The notes under the pieces are model-generated. The model worked only from the letters and a program-made list of their open reading frames with translations, was not told the origin of the DNA and did not search any database. DNA of 64,000 nucleotides from Fremontodendron californicum. Its lineage: Eukaryota > Streptophyta > Magnoliopsida > Malvales > Malvaceae. How positions within the stretch are numbered: position 1 is the first letter of the stretch; every line of letters starts with the position of its first letter. Shown piece after piece: positions 45,201-57,410 of the stretch. Position numbers and translations under genes: made by a program. The DNA is taken from NCBI GenBank assembly GCA_030761205.1, contig JAULJL010000048.1:6935501-6999500 (forward strand), read 5' to 3'.

Positions 45201-47301
45201 AAGACAAGGTAGTACAAAATTTAATTTGTACCTGTAAATATATAACAATTGCAAGGTCTAAAACTTCTATTGCCAATCCTGCACTAACATTACAAGTTAT
45301 TACAACTTTTTTTTCCAAATTTGTAAAACAACCAGTGATTAAAGTTAATGAAAGCAAAAGTAAAAGAATTGACCTCCAAGCTTCATCATATGTCAAAATG
45401 CCTATTCCAATTCAATATTTAGAACCTGGAAAAAAAATGCAAAAGACTTAAATTAAAAATCTCCAATTTACAAAATGCAAAAACATAAAATTGTTACCTT
45501 CAAACAAGAATATTCTAGGAATGGAAAGAGATTAACAAAATTCTGCTTAAATCTTTGACCTAAAAGCTGTGGTGTGAGAGGATGGAAAGAGAGAGGGAGA
45601 AAAAATGAGTTTTGTGTTTTGGGTAAAGAGGAAGAGGGGTCTGGTACTGATAATATTTTCAACAAATACCGGCGTTTGTTTCGAAAAACGTCGCTAAATT
45701 GTAAATCTATTAATCTCCTTTAAAAAAAAAGTGGTAAATTTTGCCGCTCGATTTTTTTAATATTTAGCGGCGTTTGTATACTAGAAACGCCGCTAAATTG
45801 CAACATTTAGCGGCGTTTATGGAGACAAACGCCGCTAAATGTTTTTCTCTGATTTTTTTAATGTAATACATTTAGCGGAGTTTGTCTGACAAACGCCGCT
45901 AAATGAAAACATTAGCGGCGTTTCTAAGACAAACGCCGCTAAATGTTCTCCTTTGATTTTTTTTTAAATGTCATACATTTAGCGGTGTTTCTCAGACTAA
46001 CGCCGCTAAATTGCAACATTAGCGGCATTTCTAAGACAAACGCCGCTAAATTGCAACATTTAGCAGCGTTTATGGAGACAAACGCCGCTAAATGTTCTCC
46101 TCTGATTTTTTCAATGTCATACATTTAGCGGCGTTTCTCAGACAAACGCCGCTACATGAGAACGTTTAGTGGCGTTTCTTATAACAAACGCCGCTAAATA
46201 CACTAATAAAAATGCTGCGTTTCTTTTAATAGAAATGACGGGTAATTTTTTAGCGGTAAAAAAAACTTCGCGTAATTTGAGAAATATTTAGCGACATTTT
46301 TTGTTCTAAACGCCGGTAATTGATCTCATTTAGCGGTGTTTCTTCGTTATAAACGCCGCTAAATTAATTTTTAGCGACGTTTGGGGTAGAAACACTGCTC
46401 CCTTTACAAAAACACGGTACCTGACGGCATTTTTAAGTAAAACGCCGCCAGTAAAATGTCACTAAAACCCAAAATTGCTGTAGTGGGAGAATCTTATAAG
46501 AAATTTTCTTTGACTTTCTAACACTTGATTTGCTTGGTTTATATCGAGGATGGCCACATACGGAACAAAATTCTAAGTCGACTGAGTCGTTATAAAACAA
46601 CATGCAATTGTTGTTGCATGCATGTATCTTCAGATAGTGAAGTCCAAATTTGACCATCTTTTTCTTCATTCGGTAAAAATCATCAGGTAAATTATCATTT
46701 TCTGGCAATATCCCTTTTATCATAATCATCAAATGATTGAAACACGATTCACTTATGTTAAATTCAGACTTCACATTTAACAGTTGTAACACAGCAGATA
46801 AAGTTTTCAGTTTTGTACATCCTGACCACAACAGTTCATCTGCTTCGTTCAACAAGAAATAAAAGTTTCTTGAATTTAAATTCGGGTGATCATCTTGAAC
46901 CATTGTCTCATCAACATTGTAATTACCACCTAAATTGAGATTCAGATTTAGAGCATCCATAACCATTCTGGTATAAAGATTATATCTTTTAACGTCACTT
47001 CTCATCCCAACTTCATCATTATGCATCCTTGATGACTGACCTTGATGACTTTCACCATGTGCATCCAAATCAAGTAATTCTCCTTAAACCCTATGTAATA
47101 TAAGTGCTTACGCACTAAATCAATTTCTGCAAACCGATTATTCTGACACTTCACACAAGGGCATCTAATTCTATTATCCTATATGTACTCGCTGTGAGTA
47201 TATGCAAAAGCTAAGAATTCTTCAACTCTATTCAAATACTCATTACTAATATATTCATCTTTGTCCAACCTCCTATACATCCAAGATTTATCGTGCTCCA
47301 T
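42215..47301 (-). pseudogene. CACTA TNPD-type transposase, broken and interrupted by a nested CACTA
   Basis: The start near 47301 (MEHDKSW) opens a transposase-associated domain with a CPCVKC zinc-ribbon-like motif. An in-frame stop and then a frameshift near 47070 follow. 46486-47068 encodes the start of the Transposase_21 core, including HACNNNCMLFY and a CX2C pair. The gene is interrupted at 44648-46485 and resumes at about 44644 (MTWHAH, then RLGLCANGF). 43553-43933 has the family signature HNLDVMHIEKNVFDN. 43014-43310 and 42413-42679 (VNGFKFHTLDYG, VVLFKCRWFD) match the C-terminal DUF4218/DUF4216-type domains. Several stops make it non-functional. This transposase type catalyses excision of CACTA elements. 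Confidence 0.8.
44648..46485. mobile_element. Non-autonomous CACTA element nested in the TNPD gene
   Basis: 1838 bp with ends CATTACAGCAGAATAGG and (reverse complement) CACTACAGCAATTTTGGG and a perfect 3-bp target duplication GGA (44645-44647 and 46486-46488). Dense subterminal arrays of AAACGCCGCTAAA and its complement lie at both ends, more on the right (45660-46440). No transposase is encoded, and the short frames inside are products of the arrays. It interrupts the transposase gene of the larger CACTA element. Confidence 0.88.
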
Positions 47302-48647
47302 TGTCTAAGCCTAAGTAAGCTATCAGCAATACAATAATATACTAACACAATAAACACAATGACAAAATAAAAAGAATAACACAATCACACAAGAATCAAA
47401 AGAATCACAATGACACAATATTTTACCATGAATAATAAATAAATTTTAATATAATGTTTACAAATAATTTTTGAAAAAACACAATAATATTATACGCATA
47501 CACAATTAAACAAATATATATTTTTAAACATATTTAATCTTAGAAAATTTAAAAATTAAATCAAGAATAATAAATAAAATTTAACATAATGTTTACAAAT
47601 AATTTCTAACAAACAAAATAAAATTAGACGCATACATAATTAAACAAATATATTTTTTAAAACATATTAAATTTTCATAAATTACAAAATTAAATCAAGA
47701 ATAATAAATAAATTTTAACATAATGTATACAAATAATTTTGAACAAAACACATTAACATTATATGCATACACAATTAAACAAATATATATTTTTAAAACA
47801 TATTAAAATTTTGAAAATTAAAAAATTAAATTAAAAAAAGCTTACAGCTTAATTTGATGGAGATGTTGATTCCAAGCTAAATCTGCAGAAACAAAGAAAA
47901 TTTGTTAAAATTATTTCAACAAACAAATGAGAAAATTTGTAAAGAAAAGACCAAGAGACATACCAGGCGCGACGATCGGACGACGACGGTGGTGATGCGC
48001 TCGGACGGCGGACGGCGGACGGCAAGGGGGAACTGATTGGGTCTCGGGCAAGGGAGGAGAGGAGAGAGCAAAAAGGGAAAGAAGAAAGAAAAGAGGAGAA
48101 GAAGAAGTCTCGGGCATTTAATTATGCCCGAGACTATTACTGACGAAAATCCGTTATCATCGAAGGAAATTCAGTCGGTAATATTTTTGGCTGTTTTTCA
48201 AATTCTTTCTGTCGTTAATACTTTATTACCGACGAACATTCCGTCGAAAAAATATTACCAATGGATATCTGTCGGAATTATATTTCTGACAAAAGTTGCA
48301 TATTGCCGAAGGAATATCTTTAGTCTTTACCATTAATTTTTTTTTTTATTTCTTAATTATGAAAATCTATTTTTTTTTGACGAAATTTTTCGTCGATAAT
48401 AAGCCTAATTCTGTCGGTAATAATCTGGCGGGAACCGATTCTGCTCCCTCCAAATTATTACCGACGGACATTTTCAATCGTAAATATTCCGTCGATAATA
48501 CAGAATTTCCATCGAAAGTAGTTTAGAATTTTGTCGGTATTACTCAAAAACATTACTGACAAAATTCTGTCAGTATTTTGGACTACTCCAGACAGAAAAA
48601 ATCAGTCGGGAATAGTTCCGTTGCTAAATCCTGATTCTCTTGTTGTG

Positions 48648-49940
48648 GTTGGACAAGTGATAAAAGTGAAATTCTAAGAGTTCTGTTTTTACTACTTGAT
48701 TCTTTTATATTATTTAATTTAAGTTATAGGAGGTGATTATTAATGTCAATGCTCTGTCTTAATCCTTTAACATGTGTAAGTTGGTAGCATTTGAATCAAA
48801 TTATATAGTGTTTATACTTCTGTTTCAATAATCTGAATTTTCAAAATATTTGTTTACTGGATTTTAGAAGTTGGACTCATGATTTATATTTCAATGATAA
48901 TATTTAATTAATCCTATCATCTAAGATTACAATTTTTCACATTTTCAATTTTACTATTATTGTGAAGTAAGAAGTGGTGGAGAAACCAACATGCATTATA
49001 CCCTTTATATTTTAATTCCTTTTGTATTCTACAGATCTAAGTTACATGGTTAAGCGTGTTTTTGGTCAAAACTCTTTTTAAATCGTATTTAAGGTATATG
49101 CCTAAACTGTTAACTCCTAAACTTAATGAACCTTTTTAATTTTATTTCACATATATGTCTAAACTATCTCCTGTAAGAATAATTTAGTTTATATTCCAAT
49201 TATGCTTATATTAACTTTAATAATTCAGTTGAATTATTAAACTATCAATAACAAGCACACAAAGAACAAAGCCCGCAACAAAACCCGAGTCATTTTCTAT
49301 TTATAGTTAATTATCGTCTACTTAGCTTTTATATATAGTATAGATTATAAATTATATTAAGATATAATATGGATTAGGATCTAATGCATTTGGACACTAG
49401 ACTGTGAAGCTTTTGGCAAGATTAGAGCTTAACCAAGTAGACGGGATAGATTTAAATATCTGACCTTAATTTTTTTGAAATTATATATGGCCTTAATCAT
49501 AATAATAATATTATAAAAGTAGATAATTGGTATTCCAAATTAGATTTGGTAACTTTAAACGTGATATCAAAAACACGACACATTTAACAGACACCAAAAC
49601 AGTGCAATAAACACGACACAACATGTTTAAACATGATTAACACGACATATTTAATACATATATCATAATTAAATTTAAAATTTTAACACATTTAATAATT
49701 TATATTGTACTACTGATTTAAAAAACTCATGTCAGGTTTATTCCAAATTTTATTTTCTTTTGGTATTCAAATTCTTAATTTTCTCTTAGATGACATCATG
49801 AGTTTAAGAGTTATAGTACACGTGTTCATAGTATAACACAATTGTACAAAATCTTATCAATCTAAGAAGCGTCACAACGGCAAAGTTGATTTACAAAAAA
49901 AAAAAAAAAAAAGAACAAACGGCGGCAAAATAAAACCATC
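48648..49940. other. AT-rich intergenic DNA
   Basis: No gene or element recognised between the right end of the large CACTA element and the leader-like sequence near 49950. Confidence 0.4.
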
Positions 49941-49949
49941 CGAAAAAAT

Positions 49950-50973
49950 AAAGAAGAAAAATATCCTAAAATAACCAAAACCTAAAAAAGCCATAATAAT
50001 GCTTAAAAACCCTCTGGATTTTTGTTTAATATCCCGAATCTACGCCTCCTCAATTCTCTCTAATTTTCTTCCTCACTCTTATAATCGCTTTTATGATTTT
50101 ATCAATAAAGATATTCTTTGATTTTTTATTTTGGATTTTAAGTGTATTTTTGGTAAACATTTCGAGGTTTTTTCGATCAAAGATTAGTTTTTTCTAATAA
50201 TTTGTTCAATCCTTGTTTTGTTGTTGAGAAACGGAGGGAATTTGATAAGAAATTAGTGTTCTTGAGTAGAAAATCTATTGTTCGTTTTGCTTCTGTGATA
50301 TTTTAAACTGTAAAGAATTATAAATCGTTGTTTGGTTGCTCAGAAAATGGAGAAATTTTTTAAAAGAAAGTCGATTGAAAAATATAAATTCTAAGATTCC
50401 TTTTTACTTATTTTTTTTAAAAAGAAATTTTATGATATTTCAAATGTGTTCCTTTTACTAGAGTTTAATCTTTGTTTGGATGCTGAGAAAATGATGAAAA
50501 TTGAAAAGAAATTAGTACTCATGGGTGTAATATCTAGGATTCCTTTTGCTTCTATGATATTCTATAATGTGTTGTAATGAATTAAATCCTTCTTTGGGTA
50601 CTGAGAAAATGGAGGAAATTTGAAAAGGATGTAACATTCGTGAGTTTAAAATCTAAGATTCCTTTTGCTTTTATGAATTATAAATGTGCTTGTAAAATGT
50701 TTGTTAAATAATTATTTGATTTATGAATTGCTATTTATAATGAATTATTCATTATACGACTTTTACTTATTTAAGTTTGTAATAAATGTGTGTGTTTTAT
50801 AAAATTTTACACGATTATTGGATGATTTTTATGAAATTTACATATCATAAGGATTTATGCACACATGCACGTAAGGCGTTGTAACAACTTTTCGTTATTA
50901 TCAGTTTATATGATGATTATGTGTTTCTGTAGGGTTTTGCTGAAGTTTACAAGTCGGATTTGTAATCATAATA
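49950..50973 (+). other. Possible 5' leader and first intron of an unidentified host gene
   Basis: 49980-50090 has the look of a plant 5' leader (CCTAAAAAAGCC, CTCCTCAATTCTCTCTAA). Behind it (50210-50690) lie four degenerate units of about 120 bp, each with TTTGGTTGCTGAGAAAATGGAGG-like sequence in shorter or altered form, a texture I associate with leader introns of dicot genes. A TTTCTGTAG acceptor-like site follows at 50930. A CACTA element inserted at 50974. I cannot identify the gene; an exon-like stretch is visible at 57962-58038. Confidence 0.2.
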
Positions 50974-51950
50974 CACTACAAACAAATTGCCATATACTGA
51001 CGCTCATCTATACTGACGGTCGAAATCCGTCGGTATAAAGGATCTATACTGACGGATTTTTGTTACCGTCAGAATATAATTAACATATACCGACACTTTG
51101 TTGTCCGTCGCTATAGATACCATGTATACTGACGGTTTATCATTGGCCGTCGGTATAGGTACCCTGTATACTGACGGTTTATCATTGGCCGTCGGTATAG
51201 ATACCCCTATATTGACGGTTTACATTGACCGTCGGTATAGATACCCTGTATACTGACGGTTTATCATTGACCGTCGGTATAGCACTACAAACAATTTGCC
51301 ATTTACTGACGCTTACCTATACTGACGGTAAAAATCCGTTGGTAAAAATGATCTATAGCGACGGATTTTGGTCACCGTCAGAATATACATAACCTATACC
51401 GACGCTCGAATTAACCGTTGCTATAGACACTACAAACAAATTGCCATATACTGACAGTTATCTATACCGACGGTCAACATCCGTCGGTAAAACGTATCTA
51501 TTCCGACGGATTTTTTTAACCGTCAGAATATACATAACATATACCGACGCCCCACTAGTCCGTTGCTATAGGTGTACCTATACCGACGGTCAATGAAAAA
51601 CCGTTGGTATATACTACAAACAATTTGCCATATACTGACGCTTACCTATACTGACGGTAGCAATCCGTTGGTAAAAAGAATCTATAGCGACGGATTTTTG
51701 TTACTGTCGGAATATACATAACATATACCGACGCTCGAATTAACCGTTGCTATAGATATACATATACCGACGGTTAATGAAAAACCGTTGGTATAGATAT
51801 AGTTTTTACCAACGGTTGTATTCTGTCCGTCGGTATATTTCCCAAAAGACCCGCCTTCTTTTTAATTGGCGGGGATTTCATTTTTTTTTAGTTTCATTTT
51901 TAATAAAATGAGCCTATAGCAACGGATCAATAATTTTATCCGTCGGTATA
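50974..51950. repeat. Left subterminal repeat array with iterated terminus
   Basis: Repeated CTATACTGACGG/CCGTCGGTATAG units. The terminal sequence CACTACAAACAA(A/T)TTGCCAT recurs inside the array at 51283 and 51428 and, shortened, at about 51611, each followed by the same order of subterminal motifs. Confidence 0.85.
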
Positions 51951-52717
51951 GACACAAATGATATTTAGGGTATTGTTTCTTTTGTTTCGTCAGTTCTCTC
52001 TTTCTCTTCCACTTTGTGTTATAGTTTTGTTTTAGTTTCTCTCTTCCGAATCACAAAGGTCAGTCGGCCATTGCCTTGCCTTGCCCATCACAAAGGTATG
52101 TTTCTCTTTTCTGCTTTTTCTCTTCCAAAATTGTTCTGCTAATTGCCTTGCCCATCAATCCCAAATTTGATGATCTCGTGCCTGTCTTTCATATTTCCAG
52201 CTCAGTCGACCCTTCACATATTTCCTTGTTTAATTTCAACTTATCTGGTCTTGCAGGCTGTATCATCCTTCAGATTCAGATTAAGTAAGAGGCCACTTTT
52301 ATTTTATTTTTATTTTTATTTTAGATTCAAATTTATTTTATTTTTCAATCAGCTAGAGCGACTGTATCATCCTTCAGATTCAGAATATGTTTTGTTTTCT
52401 GTCCAACTAAAATCAATTAGTATTTTAAGACATTTAATGATAACACGCATCAATTTCGCATCTAATTTCTCTTTTTAGGTCATTACTTTATATCTTGAAT
52501 TACTGAAAGAAAGGGAAAACAGAGAGCCGAAGAAGTTTCTGAAATGTCATTTCTTCAATTTCGCATAAAAAGGTAGTTGCTTGCTGTTCTATAAAAAGGT
52601 AGTTGCTTGCTGTTCTACCTTCTTCAATTTCGCATATCTTACTTTGCTCTTTCATATAAGTCTTCATAACTACCATTTTTCTCAAGTACTTTTTCCCTTT
52701 TGAATTGCGATGCTCAG

Positions 52718-52939
52718 TTAGTGAGTCCAGAGAGTGGCTATAATTATAGAGCTGTCAAAAGATGGACTTCACAAAGGAAGTTGGGCTACTGCCTATTTAA
52801 TTGTGATAAAGTAAGTACTTATCTTTTCTTTCTACAATCATTTGTTTTGCATGATTAATTATTGTATTTATACTTGAATCAATTATTCCATGTTGCTCAG
52901 ATATTTGTCCCCATACACAAAGATATACATTGGTGCTTG
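52718..52939 (+). pseudogene. Captured exons of an ESD4-like Ulp1 SUMO protease
   Basis: Two exons with proper borders. 52718-52810 (93 nt, CAG before and GTAAGT after) encodes a segment with YNYRAVKRWTSQRKLGY. 52901-52939 continues with IFVPIHKDIHWCL, which contains the His-Trp of the Ulp1 catalytic centre. These match the ESD4-type SUMO-protease family that removes SUMO in the nucleus. The second exon breaks off after the catalytic His region, at a CTTGAATCAATT sequence also found at 52873-52884. The fragment cannot give an active protease. The intron between the exons shows capture at the DNA level. Confidence 0.7.
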
Positions 52940-53020
52940 AATCAATTCTTTTTGTTGCCTTTAGTTCAGGATTTTCTGTTTCCTTGTGAACATAAGCTGT
53001 TGTCCAAACTTCTGTTGCAG

Positions 53021-53090
53021 TTCAGCTGGCTTTGATTTTCTCGCATACTGAAAAATATCCAGATGAGCCTCCACTTCTGAATGTAAAAAG
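53021..53090 (+). pseudogene. Captured exon of an RWDD1-like (RWD-domain) gene
   Basis: A 70-nt exon bordered by TTCTGTTGCAG and GTCAGT. Read in phase it gives QLALIFSHTEKYPDEPPLLN, matching the RWD domain (YPxxPP signature) of plant RWDD1/GIR2-type proteins, which bind translation-linked partners. It sits about 80 bp after the SUMO-protease fragment, in the same orientation. It is a separate capture, or a fusion made inside the transposon. No neighbouring RWD exon was seen. Confidence 0.65.
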
Positions 53091-53809
53091 GTCAGTATGT
53101 CTTTTCAGTGCAATGCGCCAATATGCATGCCACTATTTATAAGGATATTTGTGACTGTCCGCTGCTTACTCAAATGATCTGAAAAGCAAATTTTTTTCCC
53201 TTCTGTTTGAAGCTCATTTAGCCATTGCTCTATGGGGAGGATGGAATAGTTTTTAGTCCAATGGCTGTGCCATAAAATATGAAGTTGATTATGAATCTTA
53301 GCCATTAGATCTAAAACTTTTCCATCCTTCCCCCTTTCCATTTTCCCGACCTAGAAAGTCTTAATCCTTCTTTGATATATATATAAGAATTTAAGTTTGT
53401 CTCCATTGCTCTGATTTGATACATACAAATGAGGCCATCAGATTTTAGCCTAGATTTACATGCTCACTGTCTCTGAGAGACAGTGCATAACCCCATTATT
53501 TATTTGGTAACTTCTCAGAAAAACTGCTGTGGTTAATTTAGTGTTATATTCAGCAAGTAGAGAATTAAAAATTCTTGTTGGAAGTTGGAACTTTTTAATT
53601 GCTTTGCCAAATATGAAATGTAAACAAACAACTGTTTGCATATTAACCAAACGTGCCTTCCCTCTTTTTACTTTGTATAAAATGTTTGTCTTTTATATGA
53701 TTGCGTAGGATTATTCATAGCAATAGGTTTCATGTTTGTGCAATATATCTAGTTGGAATGTGAGATAACTAAATGTCTCTATATTACAGCTTTAATCATT
53801 TCACATTCC

Positions 53810-55042
53810 ATGGATAAGAGGTGGATAAATCTTACGTCCAGAGCAAGTGAAGAATACATTAATGGGGTCATCAATTTCTTAGAATTTGCCTTTGCAAGAT
53901 CATCTGAAAATGGAAAAATTTGGTGTCCTTGTGTTAAATGTGTCAACACATATAGGGTATCTAGGGTAGAGGCATTTGATCACATTATATGTAAAGGTTT
54001 TCTGAAAGGATATGTTCGATGGATTTTTCATGGGGAGGTCTTGGATGCTAGCTCTGCTACTATTAGAACTAATGAGGAAGATAGAGAGTTAGGTCATGAT
54101 GTGAATGAAATATTGCATGATATTATGGCCGAAAGAGGTAGGAATATTGATGTGGGTAGCATAGAATCGGGAGATGCTTATGGAGACCAACATCATGGTC
54201 GAAGAATTAATAGTGACAACTTCTATGATTTACTTAAAGATGCAGAGGAGAAACTATATCCAAATTGCAAAAACTTCACAAAGTTCTCTTTTGTAGTCTA
54301 TTTGTTCCACATTAAGTGTTTTAATGGATGGTCTAACAAATCTTTCAATACATTATTGGAGGTTTTGAAACTTGCTCTACCAGAAGGTAATACATTGCCA
54401 GGGTCTTATAAAGAATTGAAAAAGATGATTTCTTCCTTAAGTTTGGGATATGAAAAAATTCATGCTTGTCCCAATGATTGCATGTTGTTTTGGAAGGATA
54501 AGGCAAATGAAGAAATTTGCTGTAAATGTGGTGCTTCTAGGTGGAAAGAGAGCGTGAGTGATGTAGAAAGTGATATTGAAGATACTTTTGTAAAAAAGAA
54601 GAAAGCTGCCAAGATTTTGCGTTGGTTTCCTCTAATTCCAAGACTACAAAGGTTATTCATGTCTTCAAAAACTGCTCCTTTAATGACTTGGCATGAGCAT
54701 GAGCGAACTAAGGATGGACGTCTAAGACATCCGGCAGATTCTCCTGCTTGGAAAGAATTAGACTCTCGATATCCTCAATTTTCGTTTGACCCTCGCAACG
54801 TTCGCTTAGGATTAGCTTCTGATGGCTTTAACCCTTTCAAAACAATGAGTGTGATTCATAGCACTTGGCCTGTTATCTTGATACCTTATAATTTTCCTTT
54901 ATGGATGTGCATGAAACAATCAAACTTTATGCTTTCCCTACTCATTCCTGGTAGGTTAGGTATGTTGCTTGATTGTGGTAGGATTGTGGAACTTGAAATA
55001 AAAATAGGTGATGGAAAAAGGAGCATCCGTATGTGTCTTTAG
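53810..55042 (+). pseudogene. CACTA TNPD-type transposase, 3'-truncated
   Basis: 410 residues from MDKRWI, the usual start of the transposase-associated domain (CPCVKC, then FHGE). It then has the beginning of the Transposase_21 core: HACPNDCMLFW, a CCKCG pair, MTWHEHERTKDGRLRHPADS, WKELD, FDPRNVRLGLASDGFNPF and a CMKQSNF segment. After LIPG the family sequence is lost and about 30 unrelated residues follow to a stop, because of an internal deletion. The catalytic C-terminal half and the DUF4216/4218 domains are missing. The longer frame from 53753 adds residues before the usual start. It could be expressed as a shortened, inactive or dominant-negative protein. Confidence 0.8.
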
Positions 55043-56640
55043 TACTTCATAGATATATAAATAGGTGACTGTACATGACATTTAGAGGTTAATACTTCTT
55101 ATTGTGATGAAATTGAGTGATAATTGCATTTGAAGATCGTGGTTTATTCATGTAAGTTATGACAGTAATGTTGCTATTGGCTTCAATTTCCTTAAATAAA
55201 AAAAAAAAATTTGTGCTCGAGGAAAGTAAAGACTAAGGAACCCTTTTGTGTTTTGGCTGTGATCGTAGATCAGAAATCATGTGTTGGATTATCCTAGCAT
55301 ACTCTTACAACTTCAGCAGAACATAAGTCATTGTTGAATTATCCTAGCATATTGGAAGAAATTTAAGTCGTATTATCTCATATTTATTAAATTTTAAATT
55401 ATTTCATTTATTATCAGTTGACTTTAAATTAGATGTTTAATAACATGAATATAAACTTTTTTAAATTAGATGTTTAAATCATAGAATAGGGATAGGAAAA
55501 AAAATCTAGCCTAATTCTCACATAGCTTCTCTCATCGACCTTTAAATCGTTACATCCGTGCTGACTTGGACTAGACCAGTCCACTTCAATTTTGGGCTTG
55601 GACCTTGGAGATGTTGCGAGGTTTGCCATAGGGATAGAGGTGTTTGGTCGGTTGGAATGTCCTTTTCATTTTTCTTGTAGGTTGCTAATTGCCAGCAAAT
55701 GGAAACAGACAGTATATACAACGTTGTTATTTCTTACTTGTGTGCTTGAAAATAGCTGTCAGGTAACAACTAGCAAGGAATATTATATACCCCAGCTTCA
55801 TAGAACTATAAATGCTAGCTACGGATCAATATTTGCTTACAAACCAGAATTTATTTGAGACAATATATCCATTTGATGAGGTTCAGATGTTAGTCTGATG
55901 GATAACTAATAGTATTTTTCTATGTTGTTCCGACAGTTCATTTTTTTTGAAGTATTCATAGAAAAAATTGAACAAACTCGTATCAAACACATATCCGTAT
56001 ACGATACTCACATCCGAGTAACATAAGTAATTTTAGCAGAGGTGCTGTGATCCATTGGTCAACATTCAATGAAAGAAGCTCTCTGTCAGTTGAATTATAA
56101 ACATATACTTTTGAGCTTTATGCAAATTAAGTTACTATTTTTATTTAATTATATTTTTACCTTTTGAGCTTAATTCAATAAATATATATTGACATAACAT
56201 ATACTTTTTAGGTACCTGATGCTGGTAGTGCTCCAAATTTGTCACCAATAATAAGGTCTTCAACTTCTAGTCATCAAGTTAATGAAAATGAAGACGGTAA
56301 ACTACTTGATTATTTTATTCTTCTATGTTGACTTCATTACTTAATTGCTGCACATTGGTTAATATTTGTCAATTTTATGCAGATGTTGCTTGATAGGAAT
56401 ATTCATGAGATTTGGATTACTTATTTCACTGTATTATGACTTTAGCTTGCGACTTCTATTTAGCTTGTAAAACTTATATAATTAAGACAATTTATTTGTA
56501 ATTTTATTTTTAATATTATGAAATATTTTGTACTTTCTTATAATGGTTTTTGTACTTTCTTATAATGGATTTCTTATCTTGGATTAAATTATAAATATAT
56601 CAATATTAGTAATTGAAAATATGAAAAAAAATTATTTTTA
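55043..56640 (+). other. Interior of the CACTA element with remnant exons
   Basis: Mostly non-coding. 56211-56295 looks like an exon (bounded by TTTTTAG and GTAAAC, Ser/Asn-rich reading), followed by TATGCAG and a short last exon ending in a stop at about 56392. This may be the tail of a TNPA-type gene. The rest shows nothing I recognise. Confidence 0.35.
55921..56025. mobile_element. Internally deleted copy of the TATGTTRCTC MITE
   Basis: 105 bp. The ends TATGTTGTTCCGAC and TCCGAGTAACATA match the MITEs at 9248 and 10437; the middle is deleted. It lies inside the second CACTA element. Confidence 0.65.
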
Positions 56641-56649
56641 TTGACCTCT

Positions 56650-57410
56650 ATACTGACAGTTCATATAACAACAAAAAATGTATAGTATACTGATCGAGTA
56701 AACCGTCAGTTAATTTACGACAAACGGTCGCTATAGGTTAATTGTATATTTTACATTTTAATCTATACCGACGGACACAAAAAAAAACCGTCGGTATACG
56801 TATATCAATGGTATCTATACCGACGGATACAAAATCCGTCAGTATAGATACGGTATCTATACCGACGGTTACAAAAGCCGTCGGTATATATGCGATATAT
56901 ATACCGACGGATTTTATATCCGTCGGTATAGATTCGACATCTATACTGACGGATTTTTTATCCGTCGGTATAGATACCGTATCTATACTGACGGATTTTG
57001 TATCCGTCGGTATAGATACCGTATCTATACTGACGGATTCTGTTTCTGTCGGTATAGATGCGATATCTATACCGACGGATACAATATCCGTCAGTATAGA
57101 TGTCGCATCTATACCGACGGATACGAAATCCGTCGGTATAGGTAAGGTGTAAAAGGGGCTACCCCAACATAGGCTATACCGACGGTAGTGACATTAGTGA
57201 CGCATAAAACCGTCGGTATAGGCTATACATCCTATTCCGACGGTCACCACTTCCGTCGGTATAGGTCTATACCGACGAGGGTTTTACCGTCGCTTAATTT
57301 TTTGTCGGAATAGTCATTTTGACCGTCGGTATAGGGTTTTAGGACTTTTAGCGACGGATTTTGAGGATTTACTGACGCTTTTTGAACCGTCACTATATGG
57401 CAATTTGTTT
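56650..57410. repeat. Right subterminal repeat array
   Basis: Alternating TATACCGACGGAT and ATCCGTCGGTATA units forming many short perfect palindromes. The long open frame with Ile-Pro-Thr-Asp repeats that crosses it is a by-product. Confidence 0.85.

Larger units (their letters stand above)
20775..48647 (-). mobile_element. Degenerate CACTA (En/Spm) transposon, invaded by three other elements
   Basis: The left end is CACTACAAGAGGACGG and the right end, reverse-complemented, is CACAACAAGAGAATCAG. Both ends carry subterminal repeats of the TTACCGACGGAA type (20780-21060 and 48130-48640). Flanking triplets GAT and GTT do not match exactly. Gene order on the minus strand is a TNPD-type transposase (47301 to about 42215) then a TNPA-type protein (about 41960 to 21213), as in autonomous En/Spm elements. 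Without two LTR retrotransposons, the nested CACTA and one target-duplication copy each, it would be about 7.36 kb. Both genes have stops and frameshifts, so it is no longer autonomous. Confidence 0.8.

Noticed and set aside
44640..46490. Regular short repeats resembling a CRISPR array
   Set aside because: Plant DNA, repeats in both orientations with irregular spacing, and CACTA ends with a GGA duplication explain it.
56742..57152. 136-codon open frame with Ile-Pro-Thr-Asp repeats
   Set aside because: It is produced by the palindromic subterminal array of the CACTA element. No start context or family.
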